DNA of 64,000 nucleotides from Parachlorella kessleri (GCA_001598975.1 BBXU01000593.1:41305-105304); one strand, 5' to 3'. Positions 24,352-41,443 are shown, counted from the first letter of the stretch. Program-made: numbers and translations. Notes: a model not told the origin generated them from the sequence alone.

Positions 24352-25777
24352 AGATCACCATCTCACTTTGGGTTCTGTTGTGCGTTCGACCTCCAATAGT
24401 CATCCTTCGGGGGTACAATTCGCGCCAGGGTCAGCCGCTTCGGTGTCCTACACCTGTGTGGCCACCGCTTGGGGGTTACCCTGGGCATGGGCATGTGGCA
24501 TGGCATGGCTCGCCACCCAGAGAGACATGACGAGCCGACTGTCAACAATCCATACACCATCGTGGCAATTTCTGTGCGCAGGTTAAGAGTGACACTGCAA
24601 TCATACCCTATCAGCAAAGTTGACCACCCGTCTCCCTTTGCTTGCTCTCCCGCCTCCTCCCTTGGATGCTCACACATCTTTATAATGGGGATGCACGTCA
24701 CAGCAAGATGTATGAGCTAATGGGTGCAGGCAGTGCGAGCAGAGGAGGGTAAGGGTTGCGTTTTACTGACAGGCCTGGTTGTAGTTATGTCCTGGGGCTT
24801 GCCTGAGTGCTTGAGGCAGTAGGTTTCTCCTGGGCAGCAGGTGGGACCTGGAGCTGAAGCACATGTATTACTAAGCGGTGCACGTGCGCTTCGGTTGGCT
24901 CACCTCTAAACTAATCGGTACCAGTCATGCTTTGAAAGTGAACGGTGGCAGTCCAACTTGCCCTGCCAAGAACAAGTCGCACCACGCAAGTGCAGTCCAC
25001 TAGTCCCCCTGGGGACGAGCAGCGCCATCCCCTCACAGCACCTAGCCAGTAAGAAGGTTGAACTAGACTGCACACCGCTTGGTGCCTAGGAGTCCCGGTG
25101 TACAGCTCAGGGATGAGGTGCAAACGCAGAGCAGTGATGTTGGCACAAGGGTGGCTGACGTAAGTGGTACAGTGGTCTGTCAGCAGTTTTAGCCTTGCAG
25201 CAGTATGTGTACGGCCCACTTCCACTTGCACTGACGGGTCTGTGAAGAAAGGGATTGTGCAGGCCAAGAAGCGAAGGGTTGAAGCCACTGCCTACAAGTA
25301 GTTGACAATGCCTTTCCACTTAGAAGGCCATCGCAAGCTGCTGTTGAAGACCCAAGTTAAACGCCAAGCTGAGGACTGCAACAGCAGTCACGGAGTGCAC
25401 ACCTTGATACCTACATAGTGGCGACCCTAGAGTAGGTCCTGCAAAGAGGTGTGAAAGAGGAGCCGCTCCGAGCGGTGCGGCACCGACCTGAACCCCCAAA
25501 GGGTTCCTGAGACCTCCCTGCTGCTGTAATTTTGCACCCTGCAAAGGAGGCTCACACCTTTCAAGGCGTGTTATGGGTAGCTAACCACTCCCAGCTATAG
25601 CAGTCCTGCTCCTGACGCCTTCATCAAGGACATGTATCCATCCACCCATGCGTGGATGTACCTAGAACCAGAGCAGGACATATACAGAACAACACCATGA
25701 GAAATACCTGCGCGTAAGACCTAGCTGCGCCTGACCAGATCGCGTCCCAATGTCCAAAGTCACGTACAGATAAGGTA
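24352..25777. other. intergenic, no gene recognised
   Basis: Holds the promoter of the minus-strand rhomboid-like gene and the 5' flank of the orphan gene. No coding signal, RNA gene or obvious repeat found. Confidence 0.35.
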
Positions 25778-25909
25778 ATGTTGCCAAGTCAAGGGGAACC
25801 AAGGCTCGACATCCCTAGGAGCCAGCAAAGGGTCGCTGCAAAAGCAGGAAGGGGTTCCGCCCCTGTGCTGTGCGCAGCCGGTTCGGTGGCGTCCTGCAAC
25901 CCAGCAAGA

Positions 25910-26963
25910 ATGCTGAATCCGGCCCAGCTACTGAACTGCCTAAAACGAGAACTGGTAGAGGTAAGCTTTGAACGATCAAAAGTATCGTCGAACTGTCGAA
26001 GAGCCAGGCGGGCTGGGTTTCAGTGGATGCGCTGTCTTGCCCCCCCGGTATGGCATGCTACAAGGGAGTCTCGCTGGACAGTCATGAAGTAGGTGCATAG
26101 CTCCTTTTTTGGTCGAGCGCCGCCTTTAGGAGGGGTGTCAGTCAGCTTTTGTTGTACAATGGGTGGGCAACCCCTGCTGACTTGCTGTGGTCTGCTGCTC
26201 TCTGTCCCAGGTGCTATGCTCTGACGACCCCTGCTTCAAGAACGTGGTGGTTTGGGCTCTGGCATCCTCCACGGACGAACTGGGCCTCGAGCTGCCCCAG
26301 CGAGAGCTGGCGCCCTCCGCAGCAGCTGAGCCTCTCAAAGCCGACCTGCTGGTGCCTGTGACTGTGAAAGGACGGACCTCCTGTGAGCTGTTGGTGCAGC
26401 CCAGCTGTCCAGGCCAGGCGGGTGGCAGGCTGGTGGCCGTTCACTATGCGACCCTACTCAAGTCGGCCTCGCTGGATGCCCTGCTGGCTCTGGCAGACAG
26501 GATCCAGGTGTGTGTGGGTGGGGCTGGGGGCGAAAAGGGGGGGGGGAGAGCTGCGCCTCAAACCTGTGGAAGTTGATAGGAAATGAGGGATGATGGCTAA
26601 TCGGTGGCTGCTGCACCTTTCCACGCATGGCGTGGTAGGTTGGGCTCGAGCACGCTGCAAGCGCATGTGGCCAGGTGTGTACCAGGCGCGTGCGGCCTTT
26701 GCAAAGTCCCCCAGAGTTCTGTACGTGCCCTTATGCAGGCGCATGTCAGCATGCGGAGCAGCAGCTGGTCAAATAGTGACAGCCGCCCCTCGTCTCCCTC
26801 CAAGACGGCCTTGATAATGATGCAGCAGGTGGCACGGGCTCTGACCCAGCATAGGGCTTCCGCCGCTGCCGCCGCTGCAAGTGCCGTGAGCGTGGGAGCA
26901 CCCTCCACGCCAACGCTCGCTGCTGCCCCCGTGACGGGTACCGCCAGGCAGCTTTTTGCCTGA
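25910..26963 (+). CDS. unrecognised three-exon protein
   Basis: Exons 25910-25960, 26211-26507 and 26739-26963 join without a frame break into 190 residues, with clean GTAAGC and GTGTGT donors and CAG acceptors. A start at 25778 in the same frame would add 44 residues rich in Arg, Ser and Ala that could be a transit peptide. The first part begins MLNPAQLLNCLKRELVE and continues with CSDDPCFKNVVVWALASSTD. The middle has an Ala/Leu-rich helix (LLKSASLDALLALADRI). The tail is Ser-rich, then Ala-rich (RASAAAAAASAVSV), ending in RQLFA. I do not recognise a family. The FKNVVVW stretch faintly recalls the RTRAF/hCLE family, but the rest does not fit. Confidence 0.55.
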
Positions 26964-28591
26964 GGGTGCCCATGGGTTCAGCTGCCCCTGCAGAGAGCCA
27001 TGAAGAACCCGGGGGCCCAGTAATGGTCCCAAATGCAAGTGCAGCAATTGCAGCTCAGGTAGTAGGCAGTGTTGCAGGCAGGAGTCCTAGCTGGCTGTGT
27101 ATAACCCTCTACATGTACTCAGCAGCTGCAGCCTTGGTGCTGACCCCGCCATTTGCTCCATGGCTAGGCATTGCTAGCCAGACCAAAACCCAAGACAGTA
27201 AGCCATGTTCTGTGTGTGTTGTTGCTATTGTTTGTTTGTAGGACAGAGCATTTGCAGGTAGGCTTCCTCTTTGCTAAATGTAGATGATCTCTTATCTCAG
27301 TGCGGTTGCTGCGAATTTTGCGTCCTCTGTTGTCATACCTCCACGACTTGTGGCCCCAGAGGCCACTCAATTTCAGGCTGGAGACTTGGTTGGACCCTAG
27401 CCGTGTTTAGACAGGCATGGCCGTGTTATGACAAACCGACCCCACAGCGTGTCGGTCCTGCAGCGTGTAGATTAGGATGTATTTGGAGGCAATGACCGTG
27501 CAGGAGTTAGGACACTGTGGTATGATATCTCTGGGCATGAATTCATGCCGGCTGCGAGGTCCCCACGCAGCCATACTCGCCATTGTGAGTCCTGAAAGCC
27601 ATAAGCATCTCTTGTTCGGTATATGGCGACCACCAACACATGAGTGTATGTTTACAAAGGAGGTCCTCTTGTGCTTGTTTTGTTGGCAGTTGGTGCAACC
27701 TGCGGGATTAACTGAGCTGGGTTAGGCAGGGCGGCGTGCAAGGCATGCTCCGGGGCTGTCCAAGCCAGCAATTTGTCAGTGTTTTGTTTACTTTCACGAT
27801 AAGTGGGTCTTGAGGACCCAGCTTAGCTTGTATAGCGCCTGATTCGCTCTCCGAAACCGCGGGGGCTTACTTATGAGCTCGCAGGCCATTTTGTGTGACG
27901 GTGGAAGGTGTGCGAGACTGAGAGGGGCAGGGCAGAAGCTGGGGTAGGCTGAAAGTTTTCCCAGTGGCCTGCACAGCATGCTTGTTCGCTTTCTTGTGCA
28001 AGGCTTCTCCACTTGAGTGTATGCCGTGTGTAAAACTTGTAAAATGTGATTTGTTAAGAGGAAGGTTGACAACTTTGGCTCGCAAGGTTCAGTACTGCTC
28101 AGGTGACAGCTTGGGCTACAGTAACCCACGCCTTGAATCCTGTGCAAAAGCAATATAGGACTGGGTACCTTGCCTCGCTATGCACGTTGTCCAGCTTGGT
28201 TAGCAGGATAAGTCTTGGTGAAGAAAAAACTTCGCCATTGTCCACACAGCTATTGTGTAATTACGGTTTCTATTTCTTTTACATTAGAGCGCTCTCCAGT
28301 ACAACAGCTTGCCATACAGCAAGTCCGAATTTTGTTGGGAATCATAGCGCGACAACCACTGGTAGCAGTTTTGCCGCCATCTCCAGGCTCCAAAACGCAG
28401 GCTCCAGCAAGCAAGCACAAGTGCGCAGGCCCATTGCAAAAACCTACCTAGATTCACGCGCTTGACACACGCCAGAAAAAGGAGACAGCCTATACCCTAG
28501 CACGCAGGACACGATGCATTGAACCTACAAACAAAGGGTCCAAACCGAAGCGGGGCCCTTCTTTCCCATCAGAACACCAAAATTGGCCTTG
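26964..28591. other. intergenic, no gene recognised
   Basis: Lies between the orphan gene and the 3' end of RBM22. Less GC-rich than the genes. No supported coding frame beyond the poly(A) signal noted below. Confidence 0.35.
28279..28283 (-). terminator. TGTAA poly(A) signal for RBM22
   Basis: Minus-strand TGTAA about 310 bases after the TAG stop of RBM22. Confidence 0.4.
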
Positions 28592-31500
28592 CTATGCTGC
28601 AGCCGGCTGTGCCGGTGGCTGCTGTTGCTGCTGCACCGCAGGAGACGCAGACGCTGCTGCTGCTGCGGGCGACTGCCCCGGCCTTGGCGGCGGCGGCATC
28701 GCCGGGCGACCCGAGCCACCTGCCCAGGGCATGGGCGGGCCGCCCCCCATAGGCATGGGTGGCCGCATGCCTGGCGGTGGTGGGAAGGGCAGCGGCGGCC
28801 CTCGAGGGGGTGGCATCATGCCAGGGGCGGGCGGGGGCATGTACATGCCTGGAGGCGGCATGCCGTATGGCGGCCGGACCATGGGCGGCGGTGGCAAGGG
28901 GCCGCCGGGCGCTGGCGGCCGTTGCCGCTTGGCCTGCTGCTCTTCGCCCGCTGCTGCCTCGCCTGCAGAGTGTGCGGACGTGGCTGCTCAACTGTCGGTA
29001 TCGCGGCCCAGCTCGGGGGCGGTGCAGCAGCACTACCCAGCCAGCCATCTGCTTCAGCTTGTCTTGCAATTGCTTACCGCGATATATTTGAAGTAGATTG
29101 CAGAACAGGCGGGCCACAACTGCCCTGTGTCTGTGTCAGCTCTACTGACGCACAGCGCTACTGGCCCACTAAACACAGGTGCGCATGACCTCCTGCTGGT
29201 GAACCACAATGCCCACAACTGCTGTAAAACTTGATGTCCTGACACTCGCTACGCAGGCAGTCAATGACAATTGCTGACAAGACAGTCAAGTCCATCCAGG
29301 GCCCCACCCAAATCCTGCGCAAGGCCACGCCCACTCACCCCGCTGCCTCTTGGGCTCAGCCCGCGCCCCCGACTGTGTGGGGTCCATGCTGGGGTAGTAC
29401 CCAGGCGCCTGTCCCGGCGGCGGCATGCTGAAGTAGCCCCCGCCTTGCTGCTGCTGCTGCTGCTGCTGCTGTGCCGCAGCGTCCTGCCCGCCGCCGCCGC
29501 CGCCCTCACCGCCTGGCCGCGCCTGCTGCGGCCGGCCCCACAGCAGCTTGAGGCGCTGACCCTTGATGAACAGCTTGCCCGCCAGCGCGTCGGCGGCGGC
29601 CTCTGCGTCGCTGCGGTTGGCGTAGGTCACAAAGGCGCAGCTGCGAGACTCCACCTTCTTCACGGCCTTCAGCTCGCCGTGAGAGTAGAAGGCGTCCTTG
29701 ATGTCGTCCTCGCTCATGTCTGGCGTCACGCCGCCCACAAACAGCGTGCAGATAGACTTGTCCTCAGGCGGCTCCAGCTTCTGCAGCAGCAGCAGGTGGC
29801 AGCTGTTAGCCCCAGCCAGAAGCAGCTGTTAGCCCCAGCCAGACATTCACTTCAGCCAGACGCACGACCTGTCTTTTAGGCAGAAGACACCTCGTTGCTT
29901 CAGATCATGACAGATGTCAGTTAGGGATGCTGGAGGCAGGGCAAAGCAGGCTGATAGTACGGCAAGGCAAGTGAGCGTCGGCTACACCTACAGGCAGACA
30001 GTGCTAGCCAAGACAGAATCCCAACCGACATACGTACGCCAGCCTACCAGAGCCTCGGCTGCACCACAAGCCTACACATCACAGCAGCACTGCCAACCCA
30101 GGCTGCTTTCAGCCTGCAAGCCGGCATGGCAAGCGTGCAGCAACCTCATGCATTGCCTGCAGGAATTCAATCAATTTGCAAGGCGGAGCCATGCACGCGC
30201 CCACCTGCATGTTGGCCGCTCGCTCCAGGATCTTGTTGGCAACAGGGTCATTCACGCCGTAGTAGCGGTCCTTGATGTTCTGCTCACTGAGGGGGCCGGT
30301 GGTGGGCATCTCGTGGCGGTAGGGGCACTCCGCCCCGCGCTTGCACTCGCCGCGCACAAAGAAGGTGCAGATGCGCGCCTGGTTCCTCTGCAGCACCATG
30401 GGGACAGCAGGAGGCCCACGTTAGCAGCCAGAGCAGGGGAACAGTGCACCAGCCAGGCTGCGACATGTTGGGAGTGCTTCCTAACACTGAAGAAACTATC
30501 CTACAACAGATGCCAGCAGGTCTTACCGAGAGCCTGGCCAGACGCTGCTGCACAACTGATCGGTGGATTGCCCACACTTAGACGGGCTGACCAGAATCCA
30601 TCCCCCAGAGCAGATATATGGCTATGGAGGGGCACCCAGACAACCTACCCTGCCTACAAAACAGCTACCTACCAGCCCCTCCCATAACATTGCAGCCACA
30701 GGTTGGAGAGCACTCTCAAGAGGCAAGTGCATGCATGCAGAGCCGCCGCATGCACAGCCAGCAGTCTGACCCATGTGGCCCGCGGCCACAGTCAGCAGCA
30801 TGGGATGAGTAAGACTCTGCAGCCCGTGCGCAGCAGCGGTTCGCCTCTAACTCCCTCACGAGCACCTCTAGTCACGAGCACCTCTAGCCAAATGCCACCA
30901 AATAAAAAGAGCAGCAGAGCCCTGCAGGTGACCAAGTGACTGCCTACCTACTACCTGGCAGGAAGGAACGCCCCCAGGTGCCGGCACCACCCCGGTCACC
31001 TGAATGGATCTGTTGCCCTCATCAATTCCCACTACAAAAGTGCATAGGTGGATCACGGCTGGCCAAGGGTGTTGCAAGCAAACTCGCTCAGCAGGTCTAC
31101 CCACCCACCCAACCGTGCAGAACATCACCCCCACCCACCCACCTTGTAGTATGGCCCCGTGCGTGCCAGGCGCTGCAGCAGGTCGCTGGGCGCGTTGAAC
31201 TTGGACTCGTCCAGTTCCCCCTCCGCGGTCATGCGTTGCAGCTGGAACTCCTTGCCCACCGCGCTGTCCGGCAGGCTTTCATCCTGCGTGCCCAGCGCCT
31301 GGTCACGCACTTGCACTGGGAGGCCGTAGTCCAGGTCAAACAGGCACACCTGCAGCAACAGGGAGCGCGTCAGCCTACAAAGCCAGGCAGGAGGACAACA
31401 GGTTGCGGTCACGAGCACACGTCGGCAACGCCTATGCAGGACAGGTGCCTTTCCATCAAGCACTCGTGAAGGCAGGCATCTGTGCCTCCCACCCAAGCAC

Positions 31501-31912
31501 CCTGGCCCGTTCGCCTCTCCCTACGACCGACCTGGCACACATTCTTGGCTTTGGCCACCTCCTGGCAGATGATGGTCTTCTTGTAGCGAGCATCGTTGCC
31601 AGGGCGCCACCTGAATACCGTGTACGGCCGCCCAGAGATGTGGCACTGCCCTCCATACTCGATCTGAACACGGGAAGTTCAGGAAACGCGTTAGATGAGG
31701 TCATGACAGCACTGGATACCTTAAGGCAACCAAGCCCAGCGAGTGATGCGCTGCGAGCCCAGCGAGTGATAACGCTCTCCGGCCTCGGCACTTACCCGTT
31801 GCATCCTGACATAGGGATTGGGTCCCAAGCAAGTCTCGCAAACTATGGGGAAGTCGGACCGCTCCCAGCCATCCTTGTCTGGGTCCGCAAAGAGCCTGTG
31901 GGGTCCGCTCAT
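28592..31912 (-). CDS. RBM22: pre-mRNA splicing factor RBM22/Cwc2
   Basis: Six exons close into 483 residues: 31796-31912, 31532-31663, 31143-31349, 30205-30387, 29339-29780, 28592-28962. RBM22 sits beside the U6 snRNA in the catalytic spliceosome as part of the NTC-related complex. The N-terminus ([17 protein letters not shown]) and Cys pairs match the family, then [12 protein letters not shown] and [13 protein letters not shown] zinc finger ([19 protein letters not shown]) leads into [14 protein letters not shown]. An RRM begins at [10 protein letters not shown] with the second RNP motif SCAFVTYAN and ends at [10 protein letters not shown]. The tail is Gln-, Gly- and Pro-rich, as in plant homologues. 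Odd point: two zinc-site Cys are replaced, giving CHIS and CQEV where homologues have C-x-x-C. Confidence 0.96.
29448..29471 (+). repeat. CTG trinucleotide repeat, polyglutamine in RBM22
   Basis: About eight CTG units on the plus strand, read as a run of Gln codons (CAG) on the RBM22 strand. Confidence 0.8.
29799..29843. repeat. 22-bp tandem duplication in RBM22 intron 4
   Basis: Two identical 22-base copies (29799-29820 and 29822-29843), period 23, beginning about 19 bases upstream of the acceptor for the RRM exon. Confidence 0.85.
30856..30887. repeat. 16-bp perfect tandem duplication in RBM22 intron 3
   Basis: TCACGAGCACCTCTAG occurs twice with no spacer. Confidence 0.9.
31734..31770. 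repeat. imperfect tandem duplication in RBM22 intron 1
   Basis: GCCCAGCGAGTGAT occurs at 31734 and again at 31757, period 23. Confidence 0.8.
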
Positions 31913-32312
31913 GGTACACAAGAGGAAATAAAACAAGCAAATGAGCAAAGGGCCAGCGGAATTGGAAGGTTCTGTCTTGGGGCTCTAGGGGCCGTCAGGA
32001 TCAATAATACATTGATGGAAATTCGGGGTTTCCTGCACTCCTCCTAAGGATGAAGTAAAGAATTAAGTAAAGTCTCTGATGGCCTGCTTCTCCTAGGTGT
32101 ACGCATGCCATTTATGGTATACATAGCTGGCTAACATCATAATCACAGGGAACATTAAACGGCCTGGGGAACAGTTTACTAAGCCCAGCCAAGGCCTGCC
32201 ACATGTGCTAGACATTTGAGAGCCAGTTAACAGAGCAAGTGCGCCTGAACGTAGACTGAGGCACTTTTAGCCTGAAGCACCGCCGCATGTACTATATATA
32301 TGAAACAGTAAA
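31913..32312. other. intergenic between RBM22 start and the photolyase-like stop
   Basis: Only 400 bases separate these same-strand genes. It must hold the RBM22 promoter. No missing photolyase C-terminal exons are visible here. Confidence 0.45.
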
Positions 32313-34710
32313 TCAAGCGGCAGCCAAAGCCGGCGCAGCCTTCGCCTTGCCCCCGGCAGACAGGCTGGCCTCTGTATACTTGAGCGTGATCCAACGGAAG
32401 AAATCACGCCACAGCAGCTCAAAGTTGATCCATGCCAGCGGGTCCCCAGTGGCAGCCACGCTGCCCCCGCCCTGCTTTCCCCGCTGTGCCAGCTGTCCGC
32501 CACCTGCACCAGCAAGTAAGCGCTGGGCCTCCTGCTGCATGTGCCGCGGCGACAGGCACCCCGCTGCCAGCCAGGGCGCGATGTTGTTGGCAAAGCTGCT
32601 GCCCTGCATGGCACCGCTGCGCAGCCGCCCTGTGCCGCTGCCGCTGCCATCGGCTGGGCTGCCTGGGCTGGTGCCGCCATGGGCTTGGGCCAGGAAGGTC
32701 TGCAGCTGCTTCAGCGCCTCACTCTCGCCTGACGGGGGCAGGAGCACGTAAGTGACTAGCTACTCGCCACGGGCATGTGACACATATGCCGTATGCGAGG
32801 CCAAAGTGTGCATTGCCAGTTGCGATACACCCACTGCAATGGCCTGCCTGTCACAAGCCAGCCCCATGCTGCTTGGCAACAGAAGTGGGTCACAGGCCAA
32901 GTCGTCAGCTGGGTCACCAACTGCAACTTACCACCAGTGGGCTTGGCATCAGCTGAGGTCTGCGGGGGTGGAGTGAGGCCTAGCTGCTTAAGGCTGGGGA
33001 TCTCCCCGGGGTCAATCCGCCCACCCAGTGGCAGGCCTTTTAATTGCTGCGGTGCCCCCAAGGCCGCTCGCGCAACCACGCCGGCTGCTCGGTGCCGGAA
33101 CTGATCTGCAATGCAAGGTATAACACACCTGGAGCGTCAGGTCAGGGTGGAACGGAGCAATGCAGGCACAAAGGGACAGTCTGTCCTTACCAATGGCTGC
33201 ATGACCTCTGCTTCGCCCAACGAATGCGGCAGGAACCCCAGGGAGCGCCATTCTTCCCAGCGCGAATGCCACGTCTGACAACTGCAGCTATAATGAAGGA
33301 CCCGACGCACCGAAGGTCTGTGGCATGTCCTGCAGCTTGAAGGGCAGGTCCTGCGGGTGGTGCAGCGTGTTGGCCCAAAGCGTGCACAGTTGAGACCCCT
33401 CACCCTCAAGGCCAGCCTTCACCCGAGCTTCCACCTGCTTAGCACACAAAAGAGCACAGCATGGGGTTGCTACCTCCCAGGGCCAAGTGTTCGACCATGC
33501 CGAAAACGACAGACAAAGGCAACACTTGTGCCAGCACACTTGTCTCAGCCTGCAACCGGGGCACAGTCTGGGTCACAGAATAGCTATTGATGACCAACTG
33601 AGCAGACAACAGATGTGGACCAGAGTATTCTCCAAATACACAACGTAAAAACTTCTTCACAGAACCCCAGGGCACAGACGGCCCCAGAAGCAGCCCCTTA
33701 GGGTTGCGGCTCCAGCGGCCCAGCCCAGCCCAGCCCAGCCCCATGCCTACCTGCCTGCCCTCAAAGGTAACCTCCGAGTGGCAGAACACCGCTGCCGCGC
33801 CCAGCCGCCTCGCCAGCGCCGGCAGCACCTCCTCCGGCCGCCCCAGCCGCACCACCAGCTCGCTGCCGGCACGCCGCAGCCGCGCCCGCAGGTCGGCGAC
33901 CGCCTCCAGCAGGAATGATGCGCGGTAGGGGCCGGTGCGGTCATACCCCTGGGGGCTCTGCGAGCAGCCAGGCAGGCAGGGGGGGGTTGCAGGGCATTAA
34001 GCAAGCTAGAAAAGGAAAGCGTGCCGACGTCAGCAGCAGTGTGATGACTGGCATGCCGGTGTCCGGGGATACCGGGGCAAGTGGCAGGGTTATATGATAG
34101 GCCTGCGGCCTGTTCCAAGACCGGTGGGTGCGTAACTATCTGCGTCACTGAACGTACAACCCCATGCCCCCCTTGCTTTCGCTACAAGAACGCTATATAA
34201 CCTTCATTTTCACTCGCACTGCGCCACCAACCTTCTGATAGTCACGCGGGTCGAAGCAGTAAACTGGCAGCAGCGAGGTGCACTCGGAGTTGGCCTTGCT
34301 AAGAGCCTCATTGTCATGCAGGCGCAGGTCCCCCCTAAACCACACCAAGGCTGCCTTGCGAGCACCTCCCGCTCCCGGCCGACCGTGACCATCAATAGGT
34401 GCATGGTGGGGCGCCTGCGGGGTGGCAAGGGGGGGCGCTCAACGTTGTGGGCAAGGAGGCGGCCGCCAGGCGAAGACATGAACCCGCTGAGCAGCGCAGC
34501 AGCAGGCAAAGTGTTGGACATGGCCCCAGGGAGCATGTTCAATAACAGTCTTTGGGCAGAGCTGTCACCTACCGTCCGCAGGCTCCTGCCCAAGTGCGAC
34601 TGCTTACTCGTGGCCCCAGCTGCACTCGCAGCTGCTTCAAAGTTCTGCAAGTCAGCAGGCCGCCAGTGAGTAGGCGAGCAGGCGAGACTGCGTAGCCAGA
34701 TATCATGCAT
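32313..34710 (-). CDS. photolyase/DASH-cryptochrome-like protein with C-terminally cut FAD domain
   Basis: Traced exons: about 34232-34420 (ALVWFRGDLRLHDNEAL, LLPVYCFDPRDYQ), 33751-33957 (GYDRTGPYRASFLLEAV), 33311-33434 (WANTLHHPQDLPF), 32932-33105 (DQFRHRAAG), 32313-32728. The frame closes across these five. One or more 5' exons lie between 34420 and about 34710. A strong donor (GTAGGT) near 34577 and an acceptor near 34646 suggest a small exon there; the start codon is unresolved. The N-terminal Rossmann domain is complete. The last exon has GGESEALKQL, IAPWLAAGCLSPR and WINFELLWRDFFRW, then stops, about 150 residues before DASH proteins normally end. The usual ETRNG motif is also altered. 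From memory, a plant protein (At4g25290 type) has a photolyase part ending at this point, followed by an alpha/beta hydrolase; no hydrolase is seen here. Repair activity is doubtful. Confidence 0.85.
33721..33740 (+). repeat. CAGCC pentanucleotide repeat (4 copies)
   Basis: Four perfect units in the photolyase-like intron, starting nine bases from a 5' splice site on the gene strand. Confidence 0.8.
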
Positions 34711-35329
34711 CCTATGCTATTGCGGTTGTGGGGGTGGTGCTATCCACCATGTAGGACAAAATCCGCTGCTCGCCTTGGCTAGCCTTCCAAAATCGGTTGG
34801 TGCCACCACTACTGCCCCTGTTACTGCACTTTGTCTTACTTTGAACTGGTGGAGCCGGTTCCACTGCTTCAATATCCTGCGGCCTGACAGAAGGCCTGTG
34901 GCTCGACCTGACATGCTGAGCCTAGCGGTGGTCGAGGGCTTCACCCAGGCACGCAGGCCGTGGGTGTGGAGGTTGACCGGTATGCACGTTTGCATCATGC
35001 TTGATTTGAGGTTCGAAGGCTGAACAAAGACGGGTTGCAGAAAGGAACTAGCCTGCTGTTAGAAGCGGCCACCTATGACCGCAGGACCACTGCATTCAAC
35101 ACCTTGGGAGGAGGCAAGGTCCCCAACCCCGATCATCGAGATCAACTATCGACATGGCAACCCTCCCGCCTCGGCGCCTCGGCTGAGGAGTTCAGTGGCG
35201 TGGGCGTCAACGCGGTCTCCGACTTCTGGCACGTTTATTGACTCCTCATATAGCTTGCAGTCGAAGGGTTTGAGGCCTGACGAGCTACCAGCCTTGACTG
35301 CGACTGATCGTAGGCTCACATTTTGCACC
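34711..35329. promoter_or_regulatory. divergent promoter region, photolyase-like gene and KDM4
   Basis: The genes on either side run away from each other. No clear TATA box or repeated motif seen. Part of the photolyase-like 5' exon may extend into this region. Confidence 0.35.
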
Positions 35330-40449
<5,120 letters not shown>

Positions 40450-40952
40450 CCGCACAGCGCACACAGCAGGGGGGCGGTGTACCAGCTGGAAGCACCTGGG
40501 GGGTGCTGGCATGGGGCCACCTTGCTCTGGGGATGCGGAGCTGATTGTCATGGGTGCCCGGCAGGGCGGGGAGGGGCGAGCGGGGTGTTAAAAGATTTAA
40601 TAGTAATTCGAATTTGTTGCATAATTTTGTTTTCTTTGGGGTTACTTGTTGTCTGGCAGCACCGCAAGGTACACCGGGTCCTTGTAGGGGCCATGGGGGC
40701 GCAATTGGCTTTGGGGTCAATGTCTGGTACATCGTGGGTACGTGTTCAATATTTGGGGTCGCCTTTGGGGGTGTGCCAGAACGATGTAGATTGGGTTTCT
40801 CAAACTGATATGGTTCTTTGACGTATTTGGTGAGCGACTGGACTGTATGGGTGACTTGAGCTCGCGGCTTTGGGGAAACGGCCGCTGACAGCACAGTTTG
40901 GATGACCGGGGACCCCTGGCATGCCTGTGACGCTGATGACAATTGTGTGCCT

Positions 40953-40957
40953 TGTAA
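40953..40957 (+). terminator. TGTAA poly(A) signal, probably KDM4
   Basis: First plus-strand TGTAA seen after the KDM4 stop, about 500 bases downstream, implying a long 3' UTR if used. Confidence 0.35.
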
Positions 40958-41438
40958 TTTGCTGGCATGGTCACTCGCTGCTTTTGTTGCCTTCCTTGCT
41001 GATATTTTGCTCTCCCTTCTCGTGCTGTGCCTAAAGTCATCTGAAAGCCGAGAGGCTATGTTCCATGCGGGGTGTATATGCATATGGTATTACCCAGTCG
41101 GGCAGCGCATGTGGACTTAAGTGTAGCCAGTGCACACGACCTTGCATCTGCCGCCAGAATTCTGGCTTGCAGAGTGTCCAATCTGCCCAGGGTTTCAGGT
41201 AAAAAGGCGGCTAGTGAGCACGCCAGTATGGCATGCATGGCAGAAAAGCAACACGCCACCAGGGACGAGCTTGATCAGCTGGGCATGCCTACACAGTGTG
41301 GTGGTTGAGGGTCACTAGTCCTCTCCCCGATCGCTGAAACAGTATGCCAATGTCGTTGCCTCGGCTGGGCCTGTGCTGACTAATGGCGGCTTGCGGTCCA
41401 GCGTACCAAGGAGATGCCTTCATCCACAATTCGTCATG

Positions 41439-41443
41439 TTACA
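41439..41443 (-). terminator. TGTAA poly(A) signal for the LRR gene
   Basis: Minus-strand TGTAA about 195 bases after the LRR gene stop. Confidence 0.45.

Noticed and set aside
24363..24701. minus-strand frame upstream of the rhomboid-like gene as its first exon
   Set aside because: No donor/acceptor pair joins it in phase, and it has no transit-peptide character.
28583..29188. 201-residue plus-strand frame opposite the RBM22 C-terminal exon
   Set aside because: Composition of Arg, Cys and Trp is typical of a reversed Pro/Gly-rich exon.
29271..29879. 202-residue plus-strand open frame opposite the RBM22 RRM exon
   Set aside because: It is the antisense shadow of a clear RRM exon; GC-rich codons leave the opposite strand open. 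No domain features.
34422..34449. 28-base intron in the 5' part of the photolyase-like gene
   Set aside because: A normal intron from the GTAGGT donor near 34577 to the same acceptor gives a phase-consistent model.
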